DNA of 64,000 nucleotides from Halomonas sp. TA22. GTDB lineage: Bacteria > Pseudomonadota > Gammaproteobacteria > Pseudomonadales > Halomonadaceae. Location of the stretch: NCBI RefSeq assembly GCF_013009075.1, contig NZ_CP053108.1, positions 682,001 to 746,000 on the forward strand. Direction: 5' to 3'. Position numbers and translations under genes: made by a program. This document shows positions 25,978-36,456 of this stretch, one piece after another. The number at the start of each line of letters is the position of its first letter. The first letter of the stretch is position 1. The notes beneath the pieces were generated by a model, which was not told where the DNA came from, ran no database searches, and worked only from the letters and a program-made list of their open reading frames with translations.

Positions 25978-26406
25978 ATGGCTACCGAGCGCACCCTGTC
26001 CATCATCAAGCCCGATGCCGTCGCCAAGAATGTGATCGGCGAGATCGTCAGCCGCTTCGAAAAGGCCGGCCTCCAGGTCGTTGCCTCCAAGATGCTGCAC
26101 CTGAGCCGCGAGCAGGCCGAAGGCTTCTATGGCGAGCATAAGGAGCGCGGCTTCTTCGGTGAGCTGGTCAGCTTCATGACCTCCGGCCCGGTCGTGGTGC
26201 AGGTGCTCGAAGGTGAAGGCGCGATTGCCAAGAACCGCGAGCTGATGGGCGCTACCAACCCCAAGGAAGCGGCAGCCGGCACCATTCGCGCCGATTTCGC
26301 CCAGTCCATCGACGCCAACGCCGTTCACGGCTCCGACTCCGCCGCCTCCGCCGAGCGCGAAGTGGCGTTCTTCTTCGGTAGCGACGAGATCTGCCCGCGC
26401 AGCTGA
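25978..26406 (+). CDS. ndk: Nucleoside diphosphate kinase Ndk
   Basis: A 142-residue NDP kinase that balances nucleoside triphosphates using ATP. It begins [15 protein letters not shown] and has the active-site histidine in NAVHGSDS (about H117), plus [16 protein letters not shown] and GATNPKEA. I take the second ATG (25978), which has GGAGA at proper spacing; the first ATG is only two codons earlier. It is preceded by a 211-base gap with its own promoter and a long leader with no recognised riboswitch. Confidence 0.95.
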   Translation: MATERTLSIIKPDAVAKNVIGEIVSRFEKAGLQVVASKMLHLSREQAEGFYGEHKERGFFGELVSFMTSGPVVVQVLEGEGAIAKNRELMGATNPKEAAAGTIRADFAQSIDANAVHGSDSAASAEREVAFFFGSDEICPRS

Positions 26407-26417
26407 TCTCGCCTGCC

Positions 26418-26438
26418 CGCGGGAGCCTGGCTCCCGCG
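26418..26438 (+). terminator. Hairpin between ndk and rlmN
   Basis: CGCGGGAGC and GCTCCCGCG pair perfectly over a three-base loop, followed by only TT. It starts 12 bases after the ndk stop. It may attenuate read-through into rlmN rather than stop it. Confidence 0.45.
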
Positions 26439-26467
26439 TTCACCGCCCCACCGACCAGCTGACCGCC

Positions 26468-27598
26468 ATGACTGCCACCACCGTCTCCACCCGCACCAAT
26501 CTGCTCGGTCTCTCACGCGAACAGATGGAAACCTTCTTTGTCTCCATCGGCGAGAAGAAATTTCGCGCCGCCCAATTGATGAAGTGGATTCATCACGAAG
26601 GCTGCGACGACTTCGACGCGATGACCAACCTCTCCAAGGCGCTGCGGACGCGTCTCGCCGAGGTGGCCGAAATTCGTGGTCCAAGCGTGGTCTACGAGGG
26701 CACGTCAAGCGACGGCACCCGCAAGTGGGTGCTCGAGGTCGATGACGGCAGCTATGTCGAAACCGTGCTGATTCCGGCCGAGAACGGCAACCGCCGTACG
26801 CTGTGCGTCTCCTCGCAGGTCGGCTGTTCGCTGGATTGCAGTTTCTGCTCCACCGGCAAGCAGGGCTTCGAGCGCAACCTCACCGCGGCCGAGATCATCG
26901 GCCAGGTGTGGGTGGCCAGTCGCAGTCCAGGGGCGATTCGCAAGGACACCGCCAACCGGCCGGTGACCAATGTGGTGATGATGGGCATGGGCGAGCCACT
27001 GCTGAACTACGACAATGTGGTGCCGGCGATGAAGCTGATGCTCGACGACAACGGCTATGGACTCTCAAAGCGCCGCGTGACGCTCTCCACCTCTGGCGTG
27101 GTGCCGATGCTCGACAAGCTCGGCGACGAGCTCGACGTGAGTCTAGCGATCTCCTTGCATGCCGCCACCGACGAGCTGCGCAGCGAGCTAGTACCGATCA
27201 ATCGCAAGTACAACATTCGCATGTTGCTCGATGCCTGCCATCGCTATCTTGCCAAGTGCAGCGACACGCGCATGGTGACCGTCGAGTACACCCTGATCAA
27301 GGACGTCAACGACCAGCAGGAGCATGCAGAACAGCTTGCCGCGCTGCTCGAGGAGTTGCCGTGCAAGATCAACCTGATTCCGTTCAATCCCTTCCCGCAC
27401 TCCGGCTACGAGAAGCCTTCGCGCAATCAGGTGATGCGCTTCCAGCAGTGGCTCTACGAACTGGGCTATACGGCCCCGATTCGCAGCACGCGGGGAGACG
27501 ATATCGATGCGGCCTGCGGCCAGCTGGTAGGTCGCGTCAAGGATCGCACCAAGCGTCACGCGCGCTATATCCAGTCGATCCAGCTCGACGCCGACTGA
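26468..27598 (+). CDS. rlmN: Dual-specificity 23S rRNA/tRNA adenine-C2 methyltransferase RlmN
   Basis: A 376-residue radical-SAM enzyme methylating A2503 of 23S rRNA and A37 of some tRNAs. The 4Fe-4S motif [14 protein letters not shown] (C-x3-C-x2-C) lies at about residue 121. [12 protein letters not shown] follows, and the two mechanistic cysteines are the last of that motif region and C in DIDAACGQL near the C-terminus. [17 protein letters not shown] and [10 protein letters not shown] are also diagnostic. It sits between ndk and pilW, as in Pseudomonas. Confidence 0.95.
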   Translation: MTATTVSTRTNLLGLSREQMETFFVSIGEKKFRAAQLMKWIHHEGCDDFDAMTNLSKALRTRLAEVAEIRGPSVVYEGTSSDGTRKWVLEVDDGSYVETVLIPAENGNRRTLCVSSQVGCSLDCSFCSTGKQGFERNLTAAEIIGQVWVASRSPGAIRKDTANRPVTNVVMMGMGEPLLNYDNVVPAMKLMLDDNGYGLSKRRVTLSTSGVVPMLDKLGDELDVSLAISLHAATDELRSELVPINRKYNIRMLLDACHRYLAKCSDTRMVTVEYTLIKDVNDQQEHAEQLAALLEELPCKINLIPFNPFPHSGYEKPSRNQVMRFQQWLYELGYTAPIRSTRGDDIDAACGQLVGRVKDRTKRHARYIQSIQLDAD

Positions 27599-27752
27599 GG
27601 TGTCCGGCGACCTTGACTTCAACTGGACACAGCGCTTTGATGGGTAGGCTTTTCAAGCCGTTGTCGCGTTTTTCGCCCGCTAGGGCAAGGCGAGCCTGGT
27701 GTTGTTCATGACATGTCGCCCGGTGTCCTTCATGACGTATCGAGAGGAGTCC

Positions 27753-28445
27753 ATGATCCGTCTTCACCCCCTGCTAGAGCGTTGGACATCGCGACCGTTT
27801 CTGGCCGCCGTGCTGAGCGCTGCCTGGCTATCCGGCTGTGCCGGCCAGGGCCCGCAGACACAGTCCGGCGCCAACCCTGCCGACGCCTATACCCAGCTGG
27901 GGGTGGCCTACCTGGAGCGTGACAACCTGCCGCGTGCCAGGGGTGCACTCAACCGGGCCCTGGAGATCGCGCCCGACGATGCCGAGACACTGCAGGCCAT
28001 GGCGATGGTCCACCAGCGTCAAGGCGAGCAGCGACTGGCCGATGACTATTTTCGACGCGCGCTCGAGTCCAATCCCGACTCGACACGGGCGCGCAACAAT
28101 TATGCGGCATACCTCTACGAGCATGGCCGCCTGGCGGAGGCCTGCTCCCAGCTGGAGCTGGCAACCCGCGACACTCAGTACGACAATCGGGCCCAGCTGT
28201 TCGCCAACCTGGGCCAGTGCCAGCGCGACATGGGCGATACCAGCGCCGCCCGCGCCAGTCTCGAGCGTGCGCAGGCCATCGATGCACGCAGCCCGCGCAG
28301 CTACTTCACGCTGGCGCAGCTCGAATATTCGCAAGGCAACTATCTACGTGCCTGGGAGCAGTTGCAGGTTTTCAAGCGTCTTGCCGGCACCACCACCGAA
28401 AGCCAGAGTCTGGCGGAGCAGATCGCCACGGCCCGGGGAGAATGA
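27753..28445 (+). CDS. pilW: PilW/PilF-type TPR lipoprotein
   Basis: A 230-residue outer-membrane lipoprotein. The signal peptide ends in the lipobox LSGC, and the rest is at least four tetratricopeptide repeats (AYTQLGVAYLERDNLPRARG, ETLQAMAMVHQRQGEQRLAD, ARNNYAAYLYEHGRLAEAC, and one around ANLGQCQRDMGD). PilW/PilF is the pilotin for the type IV pilus secretin PilQ. I chose the ATG at 27753, which has GAGAGGAG just upstream; an earlier in-frame ATG would bury the signal. It keeps the Pseudomonas order rlmN-pilF-rodZ. Confidence 0.85.
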   Translation: MIRLHPLLERWTSRPFLAAVLSAAWLSGCAGQGPQTQSGANPADAYTQLGVAYLERDNLPRARGALNRALEIAPDDAETLQAMAMVHQRQGEQRLADDYFRRALESNPDSTRARNNYAAYLYEHGRLAEACSQLELATRDTQYDNRAQLFANLGQCQRDMGDTSAARASLERAQAIDARSPRSYFTLAQLEYSQGNYLRAWEQLQVFKRLAGTTTESQSLAEQIATARGE

Positions 28446-28524
28446 GTCCAAGGTTTTTACCGAGCAATCCGACGCTTGCGGCAATGCTCTCTGACAATTG
28501 AATCTAGCTTAAGGATGCTCAGAT

Positions 28525-29556
28525 ATGAGCGACACCCACGACAACGAAATGGTTGAATTCGCCTCCCAAGCCTCACCCGGCATCATTCTCAAGCACGAGC
28601 GCGAGCGCCAGGGAATGTCGATCGAGGAGGCGGCAGTCGCCCTCAACCTGCGTCCGGCCGTGGTCATCGGTTTGGAGAGCGACCGCTACGAAGAGGTACC
28701 GGTCAGCGCCTACCGGCGTGGCTATCTGCGCGCCTACTCGCGCATGCTGGGTATCGACGAGAAGAGCGTGATCGCCGCCTACAATACCCAGTTCGGCGGC
28801 GACGAGACCGATCGCAAGGTGACGCCGGTACACGTCACCCGCCCCCCCTCGCGGATCGGCGCCTGGCTCTTCAAGCTGGTGACACTACTGGTGGTGGTGG
28901 GGTTGATCGGCCTGACACTACTGTGGTGGCAGAGCCGCGGCGGCAACGAACTTCTCGGGCTTGGTGGCAGCGAACCGGTGGCGGTCGACACTCTGGATGG
29001 CACCACCATCACCGAGGGCGACGAGTCGCCGCCCGCAGGTGAACCGCTGCCGCCCCTTCCCGCCGACAGCGGCGAGATGGGCCTGGTCGACGATCGGCAG
29101 CCGGCCGAGCCCACACCAGCCGCCCCCGGTGATCCCACTGTCGACGACAGCGTTGCCGTGGCGCCAGTCGAAACAGACACTGCGACAGAGGCCGGCAACA
29201 TTATCGCCTCCACCCCGCCCCTCGAGCAGCCGGGCTCTCAGCAGCCCGTTGCCAACGAAGAGGCAGTACAGGAGGAAGAGGCGCCGGCCACCGAGCAGCC
29301 CGCAGCAGCCGACCCGCGCGTGCTCGAGCTGACCTTCAACGAGCAGTCGTGGACCGAAATCTTCGATGCCAGCAACCAGCGCGTGTTCGTCGGTCTTCAG
29401 GAGCCCGGCACCCAGGCCACCGCCGAGGGTCAGCCGCCCTTCCGCCTGACCATCGGCAATGCCAGTGGCGTCGAATTGCGCTATCGCGGCGAACAGGTCG
29501 ATCTGACCGCGCGGGCCGGCACCAACAATGTCGCTCGCTTCACTCTGGGAGAATGA
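28525..29556 (+). CDS. rodZ: Cytoskeletal/cell-shape protein RodZ
   Basis: A 343-residue bitopic protein. The N-terminal HTH_25 domain (about residues 17-90: [34 protein letters not shown]) binds MreB in RodZ. One membrane helix lies at about 112-134 ([23 protein letters not shown]). A long acidic, proline-rich periplasmic linker (about 145-265) leads to the C-terminal DUF4115 beta domain with [20 protein letters not shown]. The linker is strongly acidic, fitting a halophile's envelope. It is followed by ispG after seven bases. Confidence 0.9.
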   Translation: MSDTHDNEMVEFASQASPGIILKHERERQGMSIEEAAVALNLRPAVVIGLESDRYEEVPVSAYRRGYLRAYSRMLGIDEKSVIAAYNTQFGGDETDRKVTPVHVTRPPSRIGAWLFKLVTLLVVVGLIGLTLLWWQSRGGNELLGLGGSEPVAVDTLDGTTITEGDESPPAGEPLPPLPADSGEMGLVDDRQPAEPTPAAPGDPTVDDSVAVAPVETDTATEAGNIIASTPPLEQPGSQQPVANEEAVQEEEAPATEQPAAADPRVLELTFNEQSWTEIFDASNQRVFVGLQEPGTQATAEGQPPFRLTIGNASGVELRYRGEQVDLTARAGTNNVARFTLGE

Positions 29557-29563
29557 CCTAGCC

Positions 29564-30679
29564 ATGCACGCTCAATCTCCGATCAAACGTCGCGTGTCAC
29601 GACAGATCCATGTCGGCAAGGTAGCCGTGGGCGGCGACGCTCCCATCGCCGTGCAGAGCATGACCAATACCGACACCCTCGATGTCGCCGCCACCGTGGC
29701 CCAGATCCGCCAGCTCGAGGCCGCCGGCGCCGATATCGTGCGCGTCTCGGTGCCCGACATGGATGCCGCCGAGGCATTCGGCAAGATCAAGCGCGAGGTC
29801 GATGTCCCGCTGGTCGCCGACATACACTTCGACTACAAGATCGCCTTGCGTGTCGCCGAGCTGGGGGTCGACTGCCTGCGTATCAATCCCGGCAATATCG
29901 GCCGCGAGGATCGCGTCAAGGCGGTGGTCAGTGCCGCTCGCGACAACGGCATCCCGATCCGCATCGGCGTCAACGCCGGCTCGCTTGAGAAGGATCTACA
30001 GAAGAAGTACGGCGAACCGACGCCCGAAGCGTTGGTCGAATCCGCAATGCGCCATATCGACCATCTCGAGCGTCTCGATTTCCATGAATTCAAGGTCAGC
30101 GTCAAGGCCAGCGACGTATTCATGGCCGTCGCTGCCTATCGCCAGCTTGCCACGCTGATCGAACAGCCGCTGCATCTGGGCATCACCGAAGCCGGCGGAC
30201 TGCGCTCGGGGACCGTCAAGTCGTCGATCGGTCTGGGCATGCTGCTGATGGATGGCATTGGCGATACCATTCGCGTTTCGCTTGCCGCCGACCCGGTCGA
30301 GGAGATCAAGGTCGGTTTCGACATGCTCAAGAGCCTGCGGCTGCGCAGCAAGGGCATCAATTTCATCGCATGCCCCAGCTGCTCGCGTCAGAACTTCGAC
30401 GTGATCGGCACCATGAATGCGCTGGAGGCACGCCTCGACGACATCCTGACGCCGCTCGATGTGTCGGTGATCGGCTGCGTAGTCAATGGCCCGGGCGAAG
30501 CCAAGGAGGTCGACATTGGTCTTACCGGCGGCAGCCCGGCCAACCTGGTCTACATCGATGGCAAGCCGGCCTCGAAGCTGCGCAACGAGCATCTGGTCGA
30601 CGATCTCGAGGCGCTGATTCGTGAGAAGATTCGCGAAAAAGAGCTGTCGGAGCAGAATGTCATCGCCCGCCTCCCCTGA
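29564..30679 (+). CDS. ispG: 4-hydroxy-3-methylbut-2-enyl diphosphate synthase IspG
   Basis: A 371-residue 4Fe-4S enzyme of the MEP isoprenoid pathway, reducing MEcPP to HMBPP. It has [13 protein letters not shown] near the start, [37 protein letters not shown], and the cluster ligands in [14 protein letters not shown] plus the cysteine of [12 protein letters not shown] chose the ATG at 29564; the frame is open 12 codons earlier inside rodZ. Its cluster must be supplied although the local isc operon lacks a scaffold gene. Confidence 0.95.
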   Translation: MHAQSPIKRRVSRQIHVGKVAVGGDAPIAVQSMTNTDTLDVAATVAQIRQLEAAGADIVRVSVPDMDAAEAFGKIKREVDVPLVADIHFDYKIALRVAELGVDCLRINPGNIGREDRVKAVVSAARDNGIPIRIGVNAGSLEKDLQKKYGEPTPEALVESAMRHIDHLERLDFHEFKVSVKASDVFMAVAAYRQLATLIEQPLHLGITEAGGLRSGTVKSSIGLGMLLMDGIGDTIRVSLAADPVEEIKVGFDMLKSLRLRSKGINFIACPSCSRQNFDVIGTMNALEARLDDILTPLDVSVIGCVVNGPGEAKEVDIGLTGGSPANLVYIDGKPASKLRNEHLVDDLEALIREKIREKELSEQNVIARLP

Positions 30680-30712
30680 GGATCTGGCGAGCGAAACGTT
30701 AAGGAGCACGTG

Positions 30713-32005
30713 TTGAGCACCAAGAAGATCCAGGCCATTCGTGGCATGAACGACCTGCTGCCCGGTCAATCCTCCCTGTGGCAGTATTTCGAAGGCCAGG
30801 TTCGGGCACTGATGCAGCGCTATGGTTATGACGAGATCCGCACACCCATCGTCGAGCAGACCGCCCTCTTTTCACGCTCCATTGGCGAAGTCACCGATAT
30901 CGTCGAGAAGGAGATGTATACCTTCGAGGATCGCAATGGCGATAGCCTGAGCCTGCGTCCCGAAGGCACCGCCAGCTGCGTGCGGGCGGCCATGGAGCAT
31001 GGCCTGCTGCACAATCAGACGCAGCGACTGTGGTACCAGGGACCGATGTTCCGTCACGAGCGTCCGCAGAAAGGGCGCTATCGCCAGTTCCATCAGGTCG
31101 GTGTGGAAACCTTCGGTATGCAGGGCCCCGATATCGATGCCGAGTTGATCCTGCTCTCGGCCCGACTATGGAAACAGCTCGGGCTGATCGAGCACGTGAC
31201 GCTCGAGCTCAACTCGCTGGGCTCGAACGATGCCCGCGCCGCCTATCGCGAGACCCTGGTAGCCTATTTCGAGCGCCACCGCGATGTGCTCGACGAGGAC
31301 TCGCTGCGCCGTCTCAAGAGCAATCCGCTGCGCATCCTGGATTCCAAGAATCCCGACATGGCGGCGATGCTCGCCGATGCGCCCCAGTTGGTGGATCATC
31401 TCGACACCGAATCCCGCGAGCACTTCGAACAGCTCAAGGCGATTCTCGACGAGGCCGGTATCGCTTATACGCTCAACCCGCGGCTGGTGCGCGGCCTGGA
31501 CTATTACTCGCGCACCGTCTTCGAGTGGACCACCACCGCACTCGGCAGCCAGGGCACGGTGTGTGCTGGCGGGCGCTACGACGGCCTGGTGGAGCAGCTT
31601 GGCGGCAAGCCGATTCCCGCGGTGGGTTTTGCCATGGGCATCGAGCGTCTGGTGCTGCTGCTCGAGACACTCGAGTTGGTACCCGACGAGGCACGCACGC
31701 TCCCCGACCTGTATCTGCTCGGCATGGACGAGTGCGCCACCCGCGCCGCGCTCATGCTTGGCGAGACCCTGCGCAACGAACGGCCCGAGCTGCGCGTCCA
31801 GGTCCACTGTGGCGGTGGCAGCTTCAAGAGCCAGATCAAGCGCGCCGACAAGAGCGGCGCCCGCCTGGCGCTGCTGCTTGGCGAGGATGAAGTCGCCCAG
31901 GGCAGCGTGACGGTGAAGTTCCTGCGCGACGATCGCGAACAGTTGACGCTCGCCCGGGACGCCCTGGTCTCGCAGTTACCCGAGCTGCTTGGCCTGAAAG
32001 GCTGA
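30713..32005 (+). CDS. hisS: Histidyl-tRNA synthetase HisS, non-ATG start
   Basis: A 430-residue class II synthetase. It has [14 protein letters not shown] at the N-terminus, motif 2 in [21 protein letters not shown], the histidine A region [13 protein letters not shown], and motif 3 in [15 protein letters not shown], then a C-terminal anticodon-binding domain (about 335-430). No ATG is available. The AAGGAG at 30701-30706 is six bases from a TTG at 30713 and three from a GTG at 30710, so TTG is my choice. It lies 33 bases after ispG in the Pseudomonas order. Confidence 0.93.
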   Translation: MSTKKIQAIRGMNDLLPGQSSLWQYFEGQVRALMQRYGYDEIRTPIVEQTALFSRSIGEVTDIVEKEMYTFEDRNGDSLSLRPEGTASCVRAAMEHGLLHNQTQRLWYQGPMFRHERPQKGRYRQFHQVGVETFGMQGPDIDAELILLSARLWKQLGLIEHVTLELNSLGSNDARAAYRETLVAYFERHRDVLDEDSLRRLKSNPLRILDSKNPDMAAMLADAPQLVDHLDTESREHFEQLKAILDEAGIAYTLNPRLVRGLDYYSRTVFEWTTTALGSQGTVCAGGRYDGLVEQLGGKPIPAVGFAMGIERLVLLLETLELVPDEARTLPDLYLLGMDECATRAALMLGETLRNERPELRVQVHCGGGSFKSQIKRADKSGARLALLLGEDEVAQGSVTVKFLRDDREQLTLARDALVSQLPELLGLKG

Positions 32006-32069
32006 GGCACCCATCGTATTGGCCACCTGTGCGCAGGTGGCCGGCAACCCGAATCAGAGGAGACCGCCC

Positions 32070-32729
32070 GTGGCGGAGCTGAGAAGCGAAGAAGAGCAGC
32101 TTGATGCGATCAAGCGCTGGTGGAAAGAGAACGGTACCTCGCTGATCGCAGGGATCGCGCTTGCCATCGCCGGGGTGCTGGGCTGGAACGCCTGGCAGAA
32201 CTATCAGGAGAATCAGACCTATGCCGCCTCGGACCGCTACCAGCAGTTGATCACCCTCACCGCCCAGGAGGAGTTCGATGAAGCCGGGCATGCACAGGCG
32301 CGTGGGCTGATCGACGAGATCACCGACAACCACGGCCGCACGCTGTATGCCGAGCTTGCCCAACTGATCGAAGCGCGTCTGGCCGTCTCCGAAGGCGACC
32401 TCGCGGCGGCGCGTGCCGCGCTTGGCGATATCATCGATACCAGCAGCCGCGATTACGTACGTGGCCTGGCACGCCTGCGTCTGGCCCGCATCCAGCTGGT
32501 GACGGGTGATGGCGAGGCGGCATTGGCCACCCTCGACAGCGGCATTCCCGACTCGCTGGCGGCCCAGGCGTCGGATATTCGCGGTGATGCCTACCTGGCA
32601 CTTGGCCGCGAGGACGATGCGCGCAACGCCTACCGCCAGGCCATGGCGCTCTCCATCGAGTCTGGCCAGTCGCTATATGGCGTACAACTCAAGCTCGACA
32701 ATCTCGGCGCAGAGGATGCCACCCTATGA
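32070..32729 (+). CDS. yfgM: YfgM-type SecYEG ancillary protein
   Basis: A 219-residue protein with a short cytoplasmic start (ELRSEEEQLDAIKRWWKENG), one membrane helix (about 22-40, SLIAGIALAIAGVLGWNAW), and a periplasmic TPR-like domain. YfgM associates with the SecYEG/PpiD translocon and helps periplasmic chaperone traffic. Translation starts with GTG at 32070, which has GAGGAGA six bases upstream; the ATG at 32019 has none. It overlaps bamB by four bases. Confidence 0.9.
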   Translation: MAELRSEEEQLDAIKRWWKENGTSLIAGIALAIAGVLGWNAWQNYQENQTYAASDRYQQLITLTAQEEFDEAGHAQARGLIDEITDNHGRTLYAELAQLIEARLAVSEGDLAAARAALGDIIDTSSRDYVRGLARLRLARIQLVTGDGEAALATLDSGIPDSLAAQASDIRGDAYLALGREDDARNAYRQAMALSIESGQSLYGVQLKLDNLGAEDATL

Positions 32730-33877
32730 AACCGACCTATTTGATCGCCGCTCTTGCGCTGTCGCTATTGGCGGGCTGTGCCGGCAAGGTGGAGCCACAG
32801 TATCCTCCCACGGAGCTCACCCGCATCGAGGCCCAGGCCGAGATGCGTAGCGCCTGGAACCAGCGCATCGGCCGCGGCCTCGGGCGCGCCATCTACCCTA
32901 TCGCACCGGCACGCGAGGGCGGCACGCTCTTCGCTGCCGATGAGCGCGGCGAGGTGAGAGCGATTCAGGCCGAGAGCGGCGAGACCCTATGGCGCAAGGA
33001 GATCGAGACATCTGTCTCCAGCGCCCTGACCGCCATGGCCGGTCAGCTCTACCTGGGCACGCGCAATGGTGAAGTGCTGGCGCTGGACCAGAACGATGGC
33101 ACGGTGCTGTGGCGTGCCCGGGTCACCAGCGAAGTGTTGGCCGCTCCCCAGGCCAACAACCAGCTTCTAGTGGTGCAGAGCGTCGATGGTGCCGTCACCG
33201 CCCTCGATCGTGCCACGGGCCGAGAGGTATGGGTGCATACCACCTCGCAACCCGCCCTGACCCTGCGCGGCACCGGTACACCGCAGGTCATCGATCCGAT
33301 CACCTTCGTCGGCTTCGCCAATGGCCGCCTGGCGATACTGGACAATGCCAGCGGACAACCGTTGTGGGACATGCGCGTAGCAGTCCCCCAAGGGCGTAGC
33401 GAAGTGGACCGCTTGGTCGACCTGAACGGTCAGCCGCTGCTGACACCCGATGGCCGACTCTACGTGACCAGCTACAACGGTCGCCTGCTCGCGCTCGAAG
33501 CGACCAGTGGCGAGGTCCTGTGGGAACGTGAGCACTCAAGCCATCTCTCGCCGCTGCTGGTCGGCGATACCCTCTATACTGTCAACGCAGCCAGCCACGT
33601 GCTCGCCCTGGATGCGCTCTCCGGGCGCCTGCTGTGGAGTTCGGAGGCACTTGAGGGACGCTGGCCCACCGCCCCGGCCTTTGCCGGCAACCGGCTGGTG
33701 TTTGGCGACTTCGAAGGTTACGTCCACCTGATGGATCGCAATAGCGGCGATCTCGTCGGACGCACCCGCATCAACAAATCAGGCATCAGCGTGCGTCCGC
33801 TCACCGATGGCCGTTGGATCTTTGCCATGGCCAATGATGGCCGCCTTGAAGCCCTGCAGATACGCGAGACGCAATGA
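32726..33877 (+). CDS. bamB: Outer-membrane assembly lipoprotein BamB
   Basis: A 383-residue lipoprotein with lipobox LLAGC at residues 14-18 and an eight-bladed PQQ-like propeller. Blade repeats are visible as G-x2-LWR/LWE/LWS units: [60 protein letters not shown]. BamB is the scaffold that helps BamA fold outer-membrane porins, such as the one at the left edge of this window. It overlaps yfgM and der by four bases each, so the three are translationally coupled. Confidence 0.94.
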   Translation: MKPTYLIAALALSLLAGCAGKVEPQYPPTELTRIEAQAEMRSAWNQRIGRGLGRAIYPIAPAREGGTLFAADERGEVRAIQAESGETLWRKEIETSVSSALTAMAGQLYLGTRNGEVLALDQNDGTVLWRARVTSEVLAAPQANNQLLVVQSVDGAVTALDRATGREVWVHTTSQPALTLRGTGTPQVIDPITFVGFANGRLAILDNASGQPLWDMRVAVPQGRSEVDRLVDLNGQPLLTPDGRLYVTSYNGRLLALEATSGEVLWEREHSSHLSPLLVGDTLYTVNAASHVLALDALSGRLLWSSEALEGRWPTAPAFAGNRLVFGDFEGYVHLMDRNSGDLVGRTRINKSGISVRPLTDGRWIFAMANDGRLEALQIRETQ

Positions 33878-35277
33878 ACCCTGTCATCGCCTTGGTCGGT
33901 CGACCCAATGTCGGCAAGTCCACTCTCTTCAACCGGCTGACCCGCACACGGGACGCGCTGGTGGCCGACTTTCCCGGCCTGACCCGTGATCGTAAGTACG
34001 GTAACGGCCAGCTTGGCGACAAGATCTATACTGTGATCGACACTGGTGGCATCAGCGGTGACGAAGAGGGCATCGACGCTGCCATGGCCGAGCAGTCGCT
34101 GATGGCCATCGACGAGGCCGATATCGTACTGTTCCTGGTCGATGCCCGAGCCGGTCTCAACGTCGCCGACGAAGCCATCGCCAACCACCTGCGGGTCAAT
34201 CAGAAGAAGACCTGGCTGGTGGTCAACAAGACCGACGGCCTGGAGGAGCACGCCGCGGTTGCCGACTTCTGGAGCCTAGGGCTCGGCGACCCTCGCCCCA
34301 TCGCTGCCGCGCATGGGCGCAATGTCACTTCACTGATCGACGAAGTACTCGAGCCCTTCCCCGAGCGCGAGGAGAATGCCGCACCGGCGGATCTCAGCAA
34401 CGGCATTCGTATCGGCGTGATTGGCAGGCCCAACGTTGGCAAGTCGACGCTCGTCAACCGCCTGCTCGGCGAAGAGCGGGTAGTGGTCTTCGACGAGGCC
34501 GGCACCACCCGCGACGCCATCGAGATCCCCTTCGAGCGGCGTGGCAAGCCCTATGTGCTGATCGATACCGCAGGCGTCAGGCGGCGCAAGAACGTCCGTG
34601 AGATCGCCGAGAAATTCTCGATCATCAAGACTCTCGAGGCGATCAAGGAGTGCCATGTCGCGATCATGGTACTCGACGCGCGTAATGGACTGGTCGAGCA
34701 GGACCTGCATCTGCTCGACTACGTGCTGACCTCCGGGCGTGCGCTGGTGCTGGCAGTCAACAAGTGGGATGGCCTGGAGAGCGAAGCGAAGGAGAAGATG
34801 CGCGCCGATATCAAACGCCGCCTGGGCTTTGCCGACTACGCCGAGCTGCACTTCATCTCGGCGCTGCACGGTACGGCGGTGGGGGATCTCTATCCCTCGA
34901 TCGAGCGGGCCTTCACCTCGGCCAACAGTCACTGGTCGACCAACCGCCTGACGACCATCCTGCAGGACGCGGTGAGCGAGCATCAGCCGCCGCTGGTGCA
35001 TGGACGGCGCATCAAGCTGCGCATGGCCCACCAGGGCGGCAGCAACCCGCCGATCATCGTGGTGCATGGCAATCAGACCGACTCGCTGCCGGAAGCCTAC
35101 AAGCGCTATCTCACCAACACCTTCCGCAAGGTGCTCAAGGTGCGCGGCACGCCGATCCGCTTCGAGTTCCGCTCCGGCAAGAACCCCTTCGATGCCGATG
35201 CCAACGCCAGCGATCGAGAGAAAGCCAAGAAGCGTGAGCTGGGGCGCACCAAGGAGGCGCGCAAGAGCCGGCGCTGA
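33874..35277 (+). CDS. der: Ribosome-assembly GTPase Der (EngA)
   Basis: A 467-residue protein with two tandem GTPase domains: G1 GRPNVGKST at residue 9 with TRDRKYG and DTGG, and a second GRPNVGKST at about 186 with [22 protein letters not shown] and NKWDG. A C-terminal KH-like domain (about 350-440) follows. A lysine/arginine-rich tail ends the protein ([16 protein letters not shown]). Der assists 50S subunit maturation. It closes the long core block that starts at trmJ. Confidence 0.96.
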   Translation: MNPVIALVGRPNVGKSTLFNRLTRTRDALVADFPGLTRDRKYGNGQLGDKIYTVIDTGGISGDEEGIDAAMAEQSLMAIDEADIVLFLVDARAGLNVADEAIANHLRVNQKKTWLVVNKTDGLEEHAAVADFWSLGLGDPRPIAAAHGRNVTSLIDEVLEPFPEREENAAPADLSNGIRIGVIGRPNVGKSTLVNRLLGEERVVVFDEAGTTRDAIEIPFERRGKPYVLIDTAGVRRRKNVREIAEKFSIIKTLEAIKECHVAIMVLDARNGLVEQDLHLLDYVLTSGRALVLAVNKWDGLESEAKEKMRADIKRRLGFADYAELHFISALHGTAVGDLYPSIERAFTSANSHWSTNRLTTILQDAVSEHQPPLVHGRRIKLRMAHQGGSNPPIIVVHGNQTDSLPEAYKRYLTNTFRKVLKVRGTPIRFEFRSGKNPFDADANASDREKAKKRELGRTKEARKSRR

Positions 35278-35312
35278 CGGCCTACGGTTGTGTGCACTTT
35301 CGTCTGAACTAT

Positions 35313-35339
35313 CAAGGGCGCCTGACTCAGGCGCCCTTG
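35313..35339. terminator. Hairpin between convergent der and sugar dehydrogenase genes
   Basis: CAAGGGCGCCT and AGGCGCCCTTG pair perfectly around a five-base loop, midway in the 75-base gap between two convergent genes. Neither side has a T-run, so it is probably a weak or factor-aided bidirectional terminator. Confidence 0.5.
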
Positions 35340-35352
35340 GCGTATCAAGCGC

Positions 35353-36456
35353 TTACTCAGGCGCGGGCACCACTCGCAACAGCGCCCCCTCGGCGTGATC
35401 GGTGAGCAGGTAGAGGTAGCCGTCAGGGCCGACCCTGACGTCGCGGATACGCGCTCCGAGCTCCTCGAAGAGCATCTGCTGCTCGACTACCTGGCCCTCC
35501 TCGCGGATCAAGCGGCGCACCTGCTGACCGGCCAGCGCCGAGACGAACAGATCGCCCTGCCAGTCGGGAAAGGCCTCGCCACGGTAGAGCGCCATCCCCG
35601 ACGGAGCGATCGAAGGCGTCCAGTGCAACAAGGGCGACACCAGTGACGGCAACTCGCGAAACGGGGTGATTCGCGCTCCGGTGTAGTCGACGCCATGGGT
35701 GGTCAGCGGCCAGCCGTAGTTGGCGCCGGGCTCGATTCGATTGAGCTCGTCGCCACCGCGCGGGCCATGTTCGTTGATCAGCAGTTCGTCGCGTTCGGCA
35801 TCGTAGACGATGCCCTGCACGTTACGATGGCCCAGGCTGTAGAGCTCGGGACGCGCTGTCTCGTCGCCGTGGAAGGGATTGTCCTCCGGCACCCGGCCAT
35901 CCAGTGTCAGGCGCACCAGGCTGCCCAGATGATTGCCGGTGTTCTGCGCCTCCTCACGATAGTCGAACCCGTCGCCCAAGGTCAGCACCAGGGTATCGTC
36001 AGGCAGCAGGGCCAGACGACCGCCATAGTGCGATGCGCCACGCTTGGCGGGCAGTGCGCAGAACAGCACCTCGCCGCCACTCAGACGCTCGCCATTGAAG
36101 CGCGCCCGCCCCAGGCAGGTATTGTTGGCGCTCAGGTCGCCATAGGCATAGCTCAGGTAGAGCAGCCCGCTCTCGGCGAAATCCGGCGCCAGCATCACCT
36201 CGAACAGCCCCGCCTGGGCCTCGGCGAACACTCTCGGCACCCCGGCCAGCGGTGCCTCGCGCAGCTGGCCTTGACTATCGATCAGGCGCAGTCGCCCAGG
36301 GCGCTCGGTTACCAGCATGCCGCCATCGGGAAGGAAGGCCAGCGACCAAGGGTATTCGAGCCCCTCGGCCACGCGCTCGACCCGGTAGTCAGCATGGGCA
36401 AGCCCAGTCAATAGCGGCGCCGCCAGCCACAGGCCTAGCGCATGCCAACACCTCAT
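35353..36456 (-). CDS. PQQ-dependent aldose sugar dehydrogenase family protein
   Basis: A 367-residue periplasmic propeller protein of the soluble glucose dehydrogenase/YliI (GSDH) family. It has a signal peptide (cleavage after GLAHA) followed by EGLEYPWSLAFLPDGGMLVTER, the catalytic-histidine region GASHYGGRLALLPDDTLVLTLGDG, the SLGHRNVQGIVYD block, and NEHGPRGGDELN with YGWPL. Members oxidise aldoses with PQQ; the true substrate is unknown. I start at 36456, where GGGAGGGG precedes the ATG. The same frame is open some 150 codons further but is shadow sequence of the upstream gene. It overlaps that membrane-protein gene by four bases. Confidence 0.87.
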   Translation of the reverse strand: MRCWHALGLWLAAPLLTGLAHADYRVERVAEGLEYPWSLAFLPDGGMLVTERPGRLRLIDSQGQLREAPLAGVPRVFAEAQAGLFEVMLAPDFAESGLLYLSYAYGDLSANNTCLGRARFNGERLSGGEVLFCALPAKRGASHYGGRLALLPDDTLVLTLGDGFDYREEAQNTGNHLGSLVRLTLDGRVPEDNPFHGDETARPELYSLGHRNVQGIVYDAERDELLINEHGPRGGDELNRIEPGANYGWPLTTHGVDYTGARITPFRELPSLVSPLLHWTPSIAPSGMALYRGEAFPDWQGDLFVSALAGQQVRRLIREEGQVVEQQMLFEELGARIRDVRVGPDGYLYLLTDHAEGALLRVVPAPE

